NCBI RefSeq assembly: GCF_000383235.1
Contig: NZ_KB910945.1
Location: 1 to 64,000 of the forward strand
DNA: 64,000 nucleotides
From: Bacillus sp. 123MFChir2
GTDB taxonomy: Bacteria > Bacillota > Bacilli > Bacillales > Bacillaceae_G
Direction of reading: 5' to 3'
The notes under the pieces are model-generated. The model saw nothing but the letters and a program-made list of their open reading frames with translations, was not told the origin of the DNA and did not search any database. The position numbers and the translations under genes are program-made. This document shows, piece by piece, positions 53,160 through 61,321 of this stretch; the first letter of the stretch is position 1, and every line of letters begins with the position of its first letter.

Positions 53160-53262
53160 ACATTTTCGAGATCTGAGCCGCTGCTATGCAAAATATAACA
53201 GACTGCTACTGGCTTTCTATGCACGGCCAGATGCTCTCATTTCCCTCAAAAAGAAAGGGATT
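53160..53262 (+). repeat. Interspersed repeat family 2, copy M, partial
   Basis: GAGCCGCTGCTATGCAAAAT and TCTATGCACGGCCAGATGCT are joined with loss of the sequence between them (GTGGCAGG and GACCGC missing). Copy N follows in tandem. Confidence 0.65.
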
Positions 53263-53269
53263 TTTATGT

Positions 53270-53462
53270 CGCTTTTTTAACATTTAAGCCGCTGCTATGC
53301 AGAACAAAACATGGCAGCTACTTGCTGTCTTATCTTTGTTTTAAACTTTGCACGTGGCAGGAAGAGGAACTGACCGCCTCTATGCATGGCCAGTTGCTCT
53401 CGCCTACCGAAAAAGAAAAGGGTTTTTATGTTAATTTTTCAAATTGCATCTATATATATAAC
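53270..53462 (+). repeat. Interspersed repeat family 2, copy N
   Basis: Complete copy: AAGCCGCTGCTATGCAGAAC, TTTGCACGTGGCAGGAAGAG, CTGACCGCCTCTATGCATGG, GCTCTCGCCTACCG and TTGCATCTATATATA. It is close to copy C at 17790. It ends about 10 bases before the ribosome site region of the germination operon. Confidence 0.8.
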
Positions 53463-53491
53463 ATTTTGAAACAGAAAGTTAGGTGATATAT

Positions 53492-54961
53492 ATGATTGAA
53501 TTAGATACTAACTTATCGAAAGTAACAAATGAAATTCGAAATAAGTTAGATTCACCTAATGATTTAACTGTGCGTGAAATTTCTCTTTCGGGGACAAATG
53601 ATCGATGTGCAGTTATATTTTTATGCGGGCTAAGTAATAAAGATATGATTTATCGTTTTGTTATTCGACCATTGCAGTATGAAGAAATTCCTAAACAAGC
53701 TCCAATTATTCAAACATTAACGGATCAATTTTTGGCAGTTGGAGAAGTGAGTATCGTTAAGACATTTCCGGATGTTATGAATGCACTTTTAGCAGGCGAT
53801 ACAATTGTGCTACTGGATGGCATTCCTTCTGCAATAATTGTAAATTTTCGCGAATGGGAGAGGAGGAGCCTCAATTCACCGGTTACAGAGACAATAATTC
53901 GAGGGCCTAATCTAGGTTTTAATGAAGATGTGAATATAAACAAAATGTTAATTCGGCGTCACATACGTGACCCGCAACTGCGTTTCCGTTCTTATATTAT
54001 GGGGAAGCGCTCACAGAAAGAAGTAACCTTAGTTTACATTGAAGATATTATTAATCCTTATATTGTAGAGGAGTTACATAAGAGAATTCAATCGATTGAA
54101 ACTGATATTATTTTTGAAACAGGAACGATTGAACAACTGATACAAGATAATAATTTATCTCCGTTTCCTCAATTTTTAAATACAGAAAGACCAGATAATG
54201 TCGTAGCATCACTAGCAAAAGGAAAAGCAGCTATTTTAGTAGATGGTTCTCCATTTGCATTAATTGCTCCGATGGTGATGATTGATATGTTTCAATCACC
54301 AGAAGATCATTATGAACGTTGGGTAATTGGAATGTTGTTAAGAGGACTTCGAATATTAGCGGGCATGATTGCGATTTTATTGCCAGCTATGTATGTAGCT
54401 CTTGTTTCTTATCATCAAGGACTTATTCCCTCTACTCTTGCCTATTCAATTGCTGGAGCAAGAGAAGGTGTCCCATTCCCAGCGTATATCGAGACGCTCA
54501 TCATGGCGTTCACAATGGAACTGATTCGCGAAGCTGGAATTCGTCTTCCTAAGCCAATGGGGCAAACGATTGGAATTGTAGGAGGTCTTGTTATTGGAGA
54601 GGCTGCTGTAAGTGCTGGGATTGTAAATCCATTTCTTGTCATCATTATTGCCGTCACAGCGATAGCTACATTTTCGTTGCCAGTATATAGCATTACGATT
54701 ACTTTTCGTATTTTACTATTTGCATTTATTTTAGCTGCTACAGTCTTTGGGTTGTATGGAATTATTTTAGGGCTAATTGCATTAGCGATTCATATCGTCA
54801 ATTTAACGAGTGTTGGAGTGCCATATTCTGCACCGCTTGCACCTGCTTTTTATAAGGATTGGAAGGAGGATGTGGCTCGTTTGCCTAAAGCGATGTTAAA
54901 AGAAAGACCTGAGTATTTACAACCGAAAGATAATACAGTGCGTTCGAAGGAGAGAGAATAA
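53492..54961 (+). CDS. Germinant receptor subunit A (GerAA/GerKA family)
   Basis: 489 residues. The N-terminal cytoplasmic half (about 1-265, two subdomains) carries NKMLIRRHIRDPQLRFRSYI and ends with FQSPEDHYERW. The C-terminal half has four to six membrane segments including GMLLRGLRILAGMIAILLPA and PFPAYIETLIMAFTMELIRE, then AGIRLPKPMGQTIGIVGGLV. It forms, with the B and C subunits, the receptor in the spore inner membrane that starts germination. TTAGGTGATAT precedes ATG at 53492. By map position it may be gerL of the B. cereus group, but I do not assign a name. Forespore (sigma-G) control is expected. Confidence 0.92.
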   Translation: MIELDTNLSKVTNEIRNKLDSPNDLTVREISLSGTNDRCAVIFLCGLSNKDMIYRFVIRPLQYEEIPKQAPIIQTLTDQFLAVGEVSIVKTFPDVMNALLAGDTIVLLDGIPSAIIVNFREWERRSLNSPVTETIIRGPNLGFNEDVNINKMLIRRHIRDPQLRFRSYIMGKRSQKEVTLVYIEDIINPYIVEELHKRIQSIETDIIFETGTIEQLIQDNNLSPFPQFLNTERPDNVVASLAKGKAAILVDGSPFALIAPMVMIDMFQSPEDHYERWVIGMLLRGLRILAGMIAILLPAMYVALVSYHQGLIPSTLAYSIAGAREGVPFPAYIETLIMAFTMELIREAGIRLPKPMGQTIGIVGGLVIGEAAVSAGIVNPFLVIIIAVTAIATFSLPVYSITITFRILLFAFILAATVFGLYGIILGLIALAIHIVNLTSVGVPYSAPLAPAFYKDWKEDVARLPKAMLKERPEYLQPKDNTVRSKERE

Positions 54962-54962
54962 A

Positions 54963-56078
54963 GTGAAACCATTTGAGTATGGAGATGAAGAAATTGGTAC
55001 TCGTGAACTCGGTTTTGCTGTTTCTTCTACTATTATTGGTACAGGTGCACTTTCGATGCCGCGCGTTATGGCAACCCATGCCCTTTTTGCAGATGGATGG
55101 ATTCTTCTACTCATAGGTGGATTAACAAGTGCTTGTTTTGCATGGTTTATTATGAAGGTCGCCACTTTATTTCCGAAACAAAATTTTGTTCAATATGCGA
55201 GCGCATATATAACGAAGCCGATCACTTATATGTTAAGTATGATTTTAATCCTAACATTTACAGGAATTACGGCTTATGAAGCGCGAACAATTTCTATTAT
55301 TTCGCAAACATATTTATTTAGCGATACACCTGTTCAGCTGTTGTCTTTTTTTTATTTGCTAGTCGTTGTTTATGGGGTTTGTGGATCTAGGGCAGGATTA
55401 TTAAGGCTTAGTGTTCTGTTTTTACCGATTGTTTTTATTGCTATTATTTTGTTATCACTGCTAAATGTTAATTTAATGGAATTTGAAAATGTATCCCCAT
55501 TTTTCCAAACTACAATGAGTAAATATATAGGAGGAATTAGAGAAACAGCCTTCACGTTTATTGGATTTGAGGTGGGATTTTTCTATGCAGCTATACTAAA
55601 ATCAACGAAAAAGGCCCCACTGGCAGCAGTAAAAGGGGTTATGGTTACTGTTTTATCCTATATATTAATTTATGTTACTTGTATAAGTGTATTTACGTAT
55701 TTAACAACTAGCACTTTAACATATCCAACAATTGAACTTGGAAAAGAGATTGAAGTAGGAGGGTTTTTAGAAAGGTTTGATGCTATCTTTTTTGTCACAT
55801 GGATTATTACTATTTTTAATACAACTGCATTGTATTATGATGTTGCTATTTTTTTATTCTGTTCCATGTTTCCTGCAATAAAAAAACAAACATTTATTTT
55901 TATTAGTGCTCCTATCATTTATGTTATAAATATGATTCCAGGTAATTTGGACGTGATAAATAAGTACGGTACATATTTAGCTTGGGTTGATATGGCTGTT
56001 ATGTTTGTTGTTACGTTTCTTATTTTTATTCTTTATAAAATAAAAGGAGGGGGAACGAAAAATGAAACCTCTTCTTAG
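54963..56078 (+). CDS. Germinant receptor subunit B (GerAB family)
   Basis: 371 residues, ten helices, of the spore-specific APC superfamily branch. GTRELGFAVSSTIIGTGALS is the first-helix loop. The B subunit is thought to bind the germinant amino acid. GTG at 54963 follows GAAGGAGAGAG inside the end of the A gene region. The C gene overlaps by 17 bases. Confidence 0.92.
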   Translation: MKPFEYGDEEIGTRELGFAVSSTIIGTGALSMPRVMATHALFADGWILLLIGGLTSACFAWFIMKVATLFPKQNFVQYASAYITKPITYMLSMILILTFTGITAYEARTISIISQTYLFSDTPVQLLSFFYLLVVVYGVCGSRAGLLRLSVLFLPIVFIAIILLSLLNVNLMEFENVSPFFQTTMSKYIGGIRETAFTFIGFEVGFFYAAILKSTKKAPLAAVKGVMVTVLSYILIYVTCISVFTYLTTSTLTYPTIELGKEIEVGGFLERFDAIFFVTWIITIFNTTALYYDVAIFLFCSMFPAIKKQTFIFISAPIIYVINMIPGNLDVINKYGTYLAWVDMAVMFVVTFLIFILYKIKGGGTKNETSS

Positions 56079-57240
56079 CGTAATGAGTTGTATATTTCTT
56101 GTTTTCGTTATAAGCGGCTGCTCAGAACGGCAGGAAATTGAAGAAAGAGGATTTGTTGTTGGGGTCGCCTTAGATAAGGAGACTAAAAAAGGTGAAACAA
56201 CAACTACTAGTCGTTCGCCTCTTGTAAAAGGAACCTATCAAATTGTGTTACCTAGCTCTTTAACGCAGCAGGAAATGAAAGACGGTGAGAAAAACTATAT
56301 TAATATTAATGCAACGGCTGATAGTGTATTTGCTCAAATTCGGATTATTTCTAAGAAAATAAGTCGTTCTTTATTTTTTCCTCATATAGAAGCGCTCATC
56401 CTTTCTGAGGACTTATTAAAAAAACCTTTCGTTTTAGAAGATACATTAGATGTGTTTTTTCGTGATCATGAGATGCGCAGGAACATTCGCATTTTCGTTT
56501 CAAAAGGAAGAGCGGAAGAAATATTAAAACAGAGTGCGAAGCCAGAAAATTTACCGGCTAAATATGTAAGTATGATATCAGATCATGCCCGGAAAAATGC
56601 CCAAATGCTAGAAGCGGTTCGAATTGGTGATTTACAACAGAAAATGTCTGCTAGCAGAAGTTTTGTTCTTCCAGTCTTAGGACTAACGCGTCAGGGGATT
56701 AAAATGGAAGGAGCAGCTGTATTTCGCGGGAAAGACAAAAAGCTTGTAGGTAGACTAAATGGGATGGAAACATTAGGACTCAACTATATGATTGGGAAAA
56801 AAGTAGGAGGTTTTTTTAAAATCCAAAGAGGCAATCAACATATTGTATTTGAAGTTCGTGAGATGCGCCGAAAAATTCATGCATTCTTAACGGATCCTAC
56901 AAAGCCTAAATTTGTAATTGATGTATATTTAGCTGGGACATTAGCAGAAGTTTATTTAAGAAAAGATCATAAGGCGATGAATGACAAGGAAATTAGCAAA
57001 TACCTTGCAAAGGAAATAGAAAAACAGCTACAAAAAACAGTTAAAGTTGCTCAAAAAGATTTGAAAGTAGATGTACTTGGGATAGGAGAGTATTACAAGC
57101 GCAAAAATTATAAACAATGGATAAAAGTTAAAAAAAATTGGGATCAAGGCCAAAATTATTTTAGTACTAGTGATATCACTGTTCGTGTACATCCAAATAT
57201 TGAACATACAGGGTCTGTGTTACCGATAAGACATGAGTAA
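56062..57240 (+). CDS. Germinant receptor subunit C (GerAC family lipoprotein)
   Basis: 392 residues. Lipobox ISGC at about 19-22 anchors it to the outer face of the spore inner membrane. The N-terminal domain begins REIEERGFVVG-like EIEERGFVVGVALDK, the family's opening, and three domains typical of GerBC follow. The ATG lies inside the B gene after AAAGGAGGGGG. A tiny ORF follows 12 bases later. Confidence 0.92.
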   Translation: MKPLLSVMSCIFLVFVISGCSERQEIEERGFVVGVALDKETKKGETTTTSRSPLVKGTYQIVLPSSLTQQEMKDGEKNYININATADSVFAQIRIISKKISRSLFFPHIEALILSEDLLKKPFVLEDTLDVFFRDHEMRRNIRIFVSKGRAEEILKQSAKPENLPAKYVSMISDHARKNAQMLEAVRIGDLQQKMSASRSFVLPVLGLTRQGIKMEGAAVFRGKDKKLVGRLNGMETLGLNYMIGKKVGGFFKIQRGNQHIVFEVREMRRKIHAFLTDPTKPKFVIDVYLAGTLAEVYLRKDHKAMNDKEISKYLAKEIEKQLQKTVKVAQKDLKVDVLGIGEYYKRKNYKQWIKVKKNWDQGQNYFSTSDITVRVHPNIEHTGSVLPIRHE

Positions 57241-57252
57241 AGGAGTAGTGTC

Positions 57253-57393
57253 ATGTTTACAAATTTAGGGATTATATGTACGGTTTTAATGGCAACTCTC
57301 CCGTATACAGCGTATTTCCTTCATAAGAAAATACAAGAATATGGTGCGCAACCTTGGCAAAAACAAATGCAGCAAAAAAAGGAACCTGAGTAA
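57253..57393 (+). CDS. 46-residue membrane protein at the end of the germination operon (possible D subunit)
   Basis: Encodes MFTNLGIICTVLMATLPYTA, then FLHKKIQEYGAQPWQKQ and a basic/acidic end. One helix (about 4-23). AAAGGAG lies 8 bases before the ATG, and it starts 12 bases after the C subunit, so it is very likely translated. Small fourth (D) subunits with two helices are known in some germinant receptor operons; this one is shorter with one helix. It is below most gene-finder length limits. Confidence 0.65.
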   Translation: MFTNLGIICTVLMATLPYTAYFLHKKIQEYGAQPWQKQMQQKKEPE

Positions 57394-57428
57394 GGCGGAG
57401 GGGACTGAAAAAGTCCGTTTCAAACTAA

Positions 57429-57470
57429 ACAGAAGATAACCATCTATTTTGTGTTGGTTATCTTCTGTTG
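57429..57470. terminator. Bidirectional terminator
   Basis: AACAGAAGATAACCA pairs with TGGTTATCTTCTGTT around a 12-base AT-rich loop, between the converging germination and feo operons. Confidence 0.85.
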
Positions 57471-57475
57471 GTGTT

Positions 57476-58876
57476 CTATATGAGCCCTAACCAGTTTATG
57501 AGTTGTGCAGAAAGGAATGTAATAACAATGGCAATTACAGTAGGAATTGCAAAGGAAAGAAATGTCCATTTTGCACTTTTTGTTTCTTTATATATATTCA
57601 CTAACGTTGTGCCGCACGGGAAATGAAGAAGAGAGAACAGCATCATATTTAATGCAGTTAGCCAAGTCCAACCGTGATCGAGAAATAACTGTTTAATTTG
57701 TGTTAAATCTTCTGATTCTGTTAATGAACCCGTTGATAAATAAGCCATTAATAAAATGGGAACAACAATTTCGTTTGCCGGTAAGCCAAGAATAAATGCA
57801 GCTAAAATATATCCATCAAGTCCGAGTAATTTTGCAAACGGATCTAAAAAGTTCACGATATACATAAGAAGACTTGTGTCTCCTATAAATACGTTTGCTA
57901 ATATCCATGTTAATACCGCTGCAGGTGCTGCGACGATAACGGCACGTTTTAAAACGTATATGGATTTATCAAGTGTTGCACGTACAATCGTATCCCAAAT
58001 TTTAGGCTTTCTATAAGGTGGTAATTCTAGTGTGTAGTGGGTCGGGACACCTTTTAAAGCTGTTTTTGAGAGTACCCATGATACGGTTAAAGTTACAATA
58101 ATACCAATTACAACCATGGCGACAACAACACCGGACGTTACAAGTGTTTGCATACCACCTGTATATCCAGCAGCCATGAATAAAGATGCTAATAAAATAA
58201 GTGTTGGCCACCTGCCATTACAAGGAACAAAGTTATTTGTTAAGATTGCGAGCATACGTTCACGTGGCGATTCGATAATACGCGTTGACATAATTGCAGC
58301 TGCGTTACATCCGAATCCCATTGCCATTGTTAACGATTGCTTCCCATGTGCCCCGGCACGTTTAAAGAGGCGATCCATGTTGAAAGCAACGCGCGGTAAG
58401 TAACCGTAGTTTTCCAATAAAGCAAACATTGGAAAGAAAATAGCCATTGGCGGTAACATAACACTAATAACAGCTCCTGTTCCGCGGAATAAACCGAGAA
58501 TAAGAATACCATGTAGCCATTTTGGGGCATTCATTGCTTGGAACCAAGCTGTTAAATAACCTTCTGCCCATCCGAAAAATTCAGCAATCATATCAGAAGG
58601 AACGTTAGCTCCTGCAATTGTAAGGTAAAAAATAATAGATAAAATAGCAATCATAATCGGGAAGCCGAATATAGGAGAAGTAAAAATTTTATCGAGCTTC
58701 TCGGAACGATATAATTTATTTTTATCCGTATATTGAACAGAATCCTTACAAATATGAGCTGAAGCACGATATATATCACTGACAATTTCATCACGAATGT
58801 CTTCTTTAACAAGTGTTTGTGCATGTTGCACGATATAGTCTAACGGAAGAGCTTTACTAGTTGACTGAGATTCCAT
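57476..58876 (-). CDS. feoB: FeoB membrane part (ferrous iron transporter, split gene)
   Basis: 466 residues. It begins with the helical linker normally between G domain and membrane part (DYIVQHAQTLVKEDIRDEIV), then eight to ten helices with two Gate domains: GLFRGTGAVISVMLPPMAIF and GFGCNAAAIMSTRIIESPRERM, then FVPCNGRWPTLILL, which has the Cys/Asn region important for Fe2+ transport, and FPCGTTLVNI near the end. The gene overlaps the GTPase-part gene by 20 bases in another frame, and its ATG at 58876 follows GGGAGGTCGTA. It therefore appears to be made as a separate chain. Confidence 0.88.
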   Translation of the reverse strand: MESQSTSKALPLDYIVQHAQTLVKEDIRDEIVSDIYRASAHICKDSVQYTDKNKLYRSEKLDKIFTSPIFGFPIMIAILSIIFYLTIAGANVPSDMIAEFFGWAEGYLTAWFQAMNAPKWLHGILILGLFRGTGAVISVMLPPMAIFFPMFALLENYGYLPRVAFNMDRLFKRAGAHGKQSLTMAMGFGCNAAAIMSTRIIESPRERMLAILTNNFVPCNGRWPTLILLASLFMAAGYTGGMQTLVTSGVVVAMVVIGIIVTLTVSWVLSKTALKGVPTHYTLELPPYRKPKIWDTIVRATLDKSIYVLKRAVIVAAPAAVLTWILANVFIGDTSLLMYIVNFLDPFAKLLGLDGYILAAFILGLPANEIVVPILLMAYLSTGSLTESEDLTQIKQLFLDHGWTWLTALNMMLFSLLHFPCGTTLVNIYKETKSAKWTFLSFAIPTVIAIVITFLSAQLINWLGLI

Positions 58877-59576
58877 TCATTACGACCTCCCTTACAAGTG
58901 GTTCTTCATGATGTTTTTGAAGAGATGCTAGGAAATTGTTGTCTCCATCTAAAATGCGAAGTGCAACCCAGCGAGTAGGATAAGAGTCTCCAAACACTTT
59001 ATATATTTGCGGTTCGAGTTCCTGGATCATCTTTTCTATTTTCTCGTTATAAGTAATTTGAAAAGGAGTAGGAATTAATTTTCTATCTACTACTTTTTCA
59101 ATTGCATTTAGCAACTGACCGATTCCGATTTTGTTGCGGGCAGAAATTTTCACAACAGGAACTCCAAGTGATTTTGCTAATTTTTTCTCATCGATTATAA
59201 TGCCTTTTTTTTCTGCTTCATCAATTAAATTCACACATATAATTACTTCTCTTGTCATTTCCATTACTTGCAAGGCTAAGTTCAAATTTCTTTCCATTGC
59301 AGTAGCATCAACAACAACAACTGTTACCTCTGGTTTTTCAAAAATAATATAGTCACGTGCCACTTCTTCATCAGTAGAATTTGAGTATAAGGAATATGTT
59401 CCTGGCAAATCGATTACAGTATAGAGGTTTCCACGATGTTCATATTCACCTTCAGCTTTTAATACCGTTTTCCCTGTCCAGTTTCCGGTATGCTGTTTTA
59501 ATCCGGTTAACGTATTAAATAATGTGCTTTTTCCTGTGTTTGGATTCCCGGCTAATGCGATGCGATATTTCTTCAT
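58857..59576 (-). CDS. feoB: FeoB GTPase part (split gene)
   Basis: 239 residues, soluble. G1 is GNPNTGKSTLF, the G2 Thr lies in HTGNWTGKTV, G3 is DLPGTYSL, G4 is NLID (a variant of NKxD, usual in FeoB being NxxD) and G5 is near ISARNKIG. The GDI helical domain follows (about 165-235). It ends with a stop just after the ribosome site of the membrane part. Together the two chains equal one FeoB in length (about 705). It overlaps feoA by 4 bases. Confidence 0.88.
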   Translation of the reverse strand: MKKYRIALAGNPNTGKSTLFNTLTGLKQHTGNWTGKTVLKAEGEYEHRGNLYTVIDLPGTYSLYSNSTDEEVARDYIIFEKPEVTVVVVDATAMERNLNLALQVMEMTREVIICVNLIDEAEKKGIIIDEKKLAKSLGVPVVKISARNKIGIGQLLNAIEKVVDRKLIPTPFQITYNEKIEKMIQELEPQIYKVFGDSYPTRWVALRILDGDNNFLASLQKHHEEPLVREVVMNGISVN

Positions 59577-59830
59577 TGCGAATCATCTCCTATTAAGTTT
59601 CCTAATATGAGAGAGCTCTCTTCATTTCGAAGCGCGATTGTTGTATTGCTTACTTGATATGCAGTGGGATCACCAAGTGGGCTCTTTTGTAATACCTTAA
59701 TTGTTGCACCTGGAATGAACCCTAAATCTAGTAGACGGCGTTTCATCGTTCCTTCTAATTTGATTTTTTCAATTTGTACGAGCTGACCTGTTTTAAAAGT
59801 AGAAAGTGGTTGAGTTTTAACCAATGTCAT
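59573..59830 (-). CDS. feoA: FeoA, ferrous iron transport accessory protein
   Basis: 85 residues with an SH3-like fold: KTGQLVQIEKIKLEGTMKRR, LLDLGFIPGATIKVLQKSPL and GDPTAYQVSNTTIALRNEES are the family segments. It helps FeoB function, probably by binding the G domain. It is the first gene of feoA-feoB1-feoB2. GAGGTGAGGTAACTCTT precedes the ATG. A palindrome (59868-59893) in the leader suggests metal-dependent control. Confidence 0.9.
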   Translation of the reverse strand: MTLVKTQPLSTFKTGQLVQIEKIKLEGTMKRRLLDLGFIPGATIKVLQKSPLGDPTAYQVSNTTIALRNEESSLILGNLIGDDSQ

Positions 59831-59867
59831 AAGAGTTACCTCACCTCTATTTTTTTAGTACGAGTTC

Positions 59868-59893
59868 AAAAAGTTTCCCTAAGGAAACTTTTT
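59868..59893 (-). promoter_or_regulatory. Palindrome in the feoA leader, possible metalloregulator operator
   Basis: AAAAAGTTTCC-TTAG-GGAAACTTTTT has perfect 11-bp arms. Its centre GTTTCCTTAGGGAAAC resembles the MntR/DtxR-family operator TTTGCCTTAAGGAAAC as I recall it, rather than a Fur box. A TATAAT sits 15 bases upstream on the minus strand, so the site covers the transcription start region. It could instead act as an RNA hairpin. Confidence 0.5.
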
Positions 59894-59989
59894 ATTAATA
59901 TTATACTAGATGATGGGGAATGCTGTTGTCAATTATTACTTTAGAAATATTCAATTATTTCTTTAATTGTTCCAATTGAACATGTTATT

Positions 59990-60175
59990 TGTGGGCAGAA
60001 CATACTCGAATCTCAAGAAGGTAATATATAAATGCAAATTGAGAAACCGATATAAAAACCCTTTTCTTTTTCGGTGGGGGAGAGCAACTGACCGCTACTA
60101 TACATGGCCATTCCCTCTCGCCCACTTAAAAAAATGCATTTCTGCCTTTTTTCATAAAGTAACTGAGTAGTTATG
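59990..60175. repeat. Interspersed repeat family 2, copy O, head-to-head hybrid
   Basis: The left part is minus-oriented (CTTTTTCGGTGGGGGAGAGC), then the core ACCGCTACTATACATGGCC is plus-oriented and is followed by CCCTCTCGCCCACTT and a plus-oriented H/L-type tail. The two flanks form an inverted repeat (GTGGGGGAGAG with CTCTCGCCCAC). Confidence 0.65.
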
Positions 60176-60178
60176 GAA

Positions 60179-60195
60179 TTTACATTCAATTTACA
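60179..60195 (+). promoter_or_regulatory. Distal PhoP-type repeat
   Basis: TTTACA-TTCAA-TTTACA, an exact 11-base period as required for PhoP direct repeats TT(A/T/C)ACA-N5. A third TTTACA at 60210 is out of phase. It lies about 230 bases before pstS. Confidence 0.45.
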
Positions 60196-60298
60196 TTATT
60201 AAAAATAAATTTACAATGGATGATGTTTCTTAAGGTTTTTCACTTTTTTTTATAGAAAAACAATGAATATATATAGCTTTTTCTAAAGATATATTGTC

Positions 60299-60340
60299 TT
60301 TACTTAAAATTAAAAAACGCTTAACACTGACATAATATTA
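60299..60340 (+). promoter_or_regulatory. Proximal PhoP-type repeats and pstS promoter region
   Basis: TTTACT (60299), TTAAAA (60310) and TTAACA (60321) follow each other with exact 11-base spacing, then CATAAT (60331-60336) is a possible -10. Repeats directly upstream of the -10 are the arrangement of PhoP-activated pst promoters in Bacillus. Confidence 0.6.
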
Positions 60341-60423
60341 GTATTCTACAATGAATTTGTATTACGGATTATACACATAATAACGTGGAAATGAAAAGTG
60401 ATAATTAAATGGGGGTACAAAAC

Positions 60424-61320
60424 ATGGTTATGAAAAAAGGATTGAAATTTTCTTTAGCGGCATTAGTAGTTGCTGGTGCTTTAGTAGGGTGCGGGAAATC
60501 AGAAAGCACAAAGGAAACTGCTAAAGGTGGTAATGAAGCAAAGCAAGAATTATCAGGTACAATTACAGCGGCTGGTTCTACGGCACTTCAACCACTTGCA
60601 GAAGAGGCAGCTAAAGAATTTATGGGGAAAAATTCAAAAGTATCAATTACAGTTCAAGGCGGCGGTAGTGGAACTGGAATTAACCAAGTAGCCTCTGGTG
60701 CTGTTCAAGTTGGTAATTCCGATGTTCCTGCTGCGGATAAAATAAAAGAAGCAGATAAAGCGAAAGAATTAGTAGATAACAAAGTTGCAGGTATCGCATT
60801 TGCGTTAGTAGTAAATAAAGATGTAAAGGTTGATAACTTAACAGTAAAACAAGTGCAAGATATTTTCTCTGGTAAAGTTACAAACTGGAAAGATGTTGGC
60901 GGAAAAGATGAAAAAATTAATATAGTTAACCGTCCAGCAGCTTCTGGTACGCGTGCTACATTTGAAAAAACAGTTATGAAAGATGTGAAAATTAACGATG
61001 CTACAGGTACAACACAAGATTCAAATGGTGCAGTAGAGCAAGCGATTAACTCTACACCAGGATCTGTTAGCTACTTAGCTATGTCTTACATGACTGGTGA
61101 CAAAAAAGGATCGCTAAAAACATTAAAAATTGATGGTGTAGAACCAAAAACTGAAAATATTTCTGCTGGTAAATATCCGTTCTGGTCTTATGAATATATG
61201 ATTACAAAAGGTGAAGCAAAAGAGGCAACAAAAGGCTACATTGATTATGTAAAAGGTAAAGACTTTGAAAAGAAAGTAGAAGAGATGGGTTACATCCCAA
61301 TGTCTAAATTAAAGCAATAA
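60424..61320 (+). CDS. pstS: Phosphate-binding lipoprotein PstS
   Basis: 298 residues from the ATG at 60424, 7 bases after GGGGGT; the ATG at 60409 overlaps this ribosome site. Lipobox LVGC near residue 22. Phosphate-binding segments: ITAAGSTALQPLAEEAAKEF, GGGSGTGINQVASG, and NRPAASGTRATFE near the middle. It captures phosphate for PstCA. A bcr1-like element is inserted right after the stop, and hairpins follow before pstC, which may keep PstS in excess. Confidence 0.93.
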   Translation: MVMKKGLKFSLAALVVAGALVGCGKSESTKETAKGGNEAKQELSGTITAAGSTALQPLAEEAAKEFMGKNSKVSITVQGGGSGTGINQVASGAVQVGNSDVPAADKIKEADKAKELVDNKVAGIAFALVVNKDVKVDNLTVKQVQDIFSGKVTNWKDVGGKDEKINIVNRPAASGTRATFEKTVMKDVKINDATGTTQDSNGAVEQAINSTPGSVSYLAMSYMTGDKKGSLKTLKIDGVEPKTENISAGKYPFWSYEYMITKGEAKEATKGYIDYVKGKDFEKKVEEMGYIPMSKLKQ

Positions 61321-61321
61321 T

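Noticed and set aside
57476-59576. FeoB interrupted by a recent frameshift (pseudogene)
   Set aside because: The second part has its own well-placed ribosome site and start and all expected motifs are intact in both parts, so a functional split is more likely.
39150-60175. Possible CRISPR array from the recurring blocks
   Set aside because: The repeated blocks are dispersed over the whole window on both strands, vary in length, are not separated by uniform spacers, and no cas genes are present.
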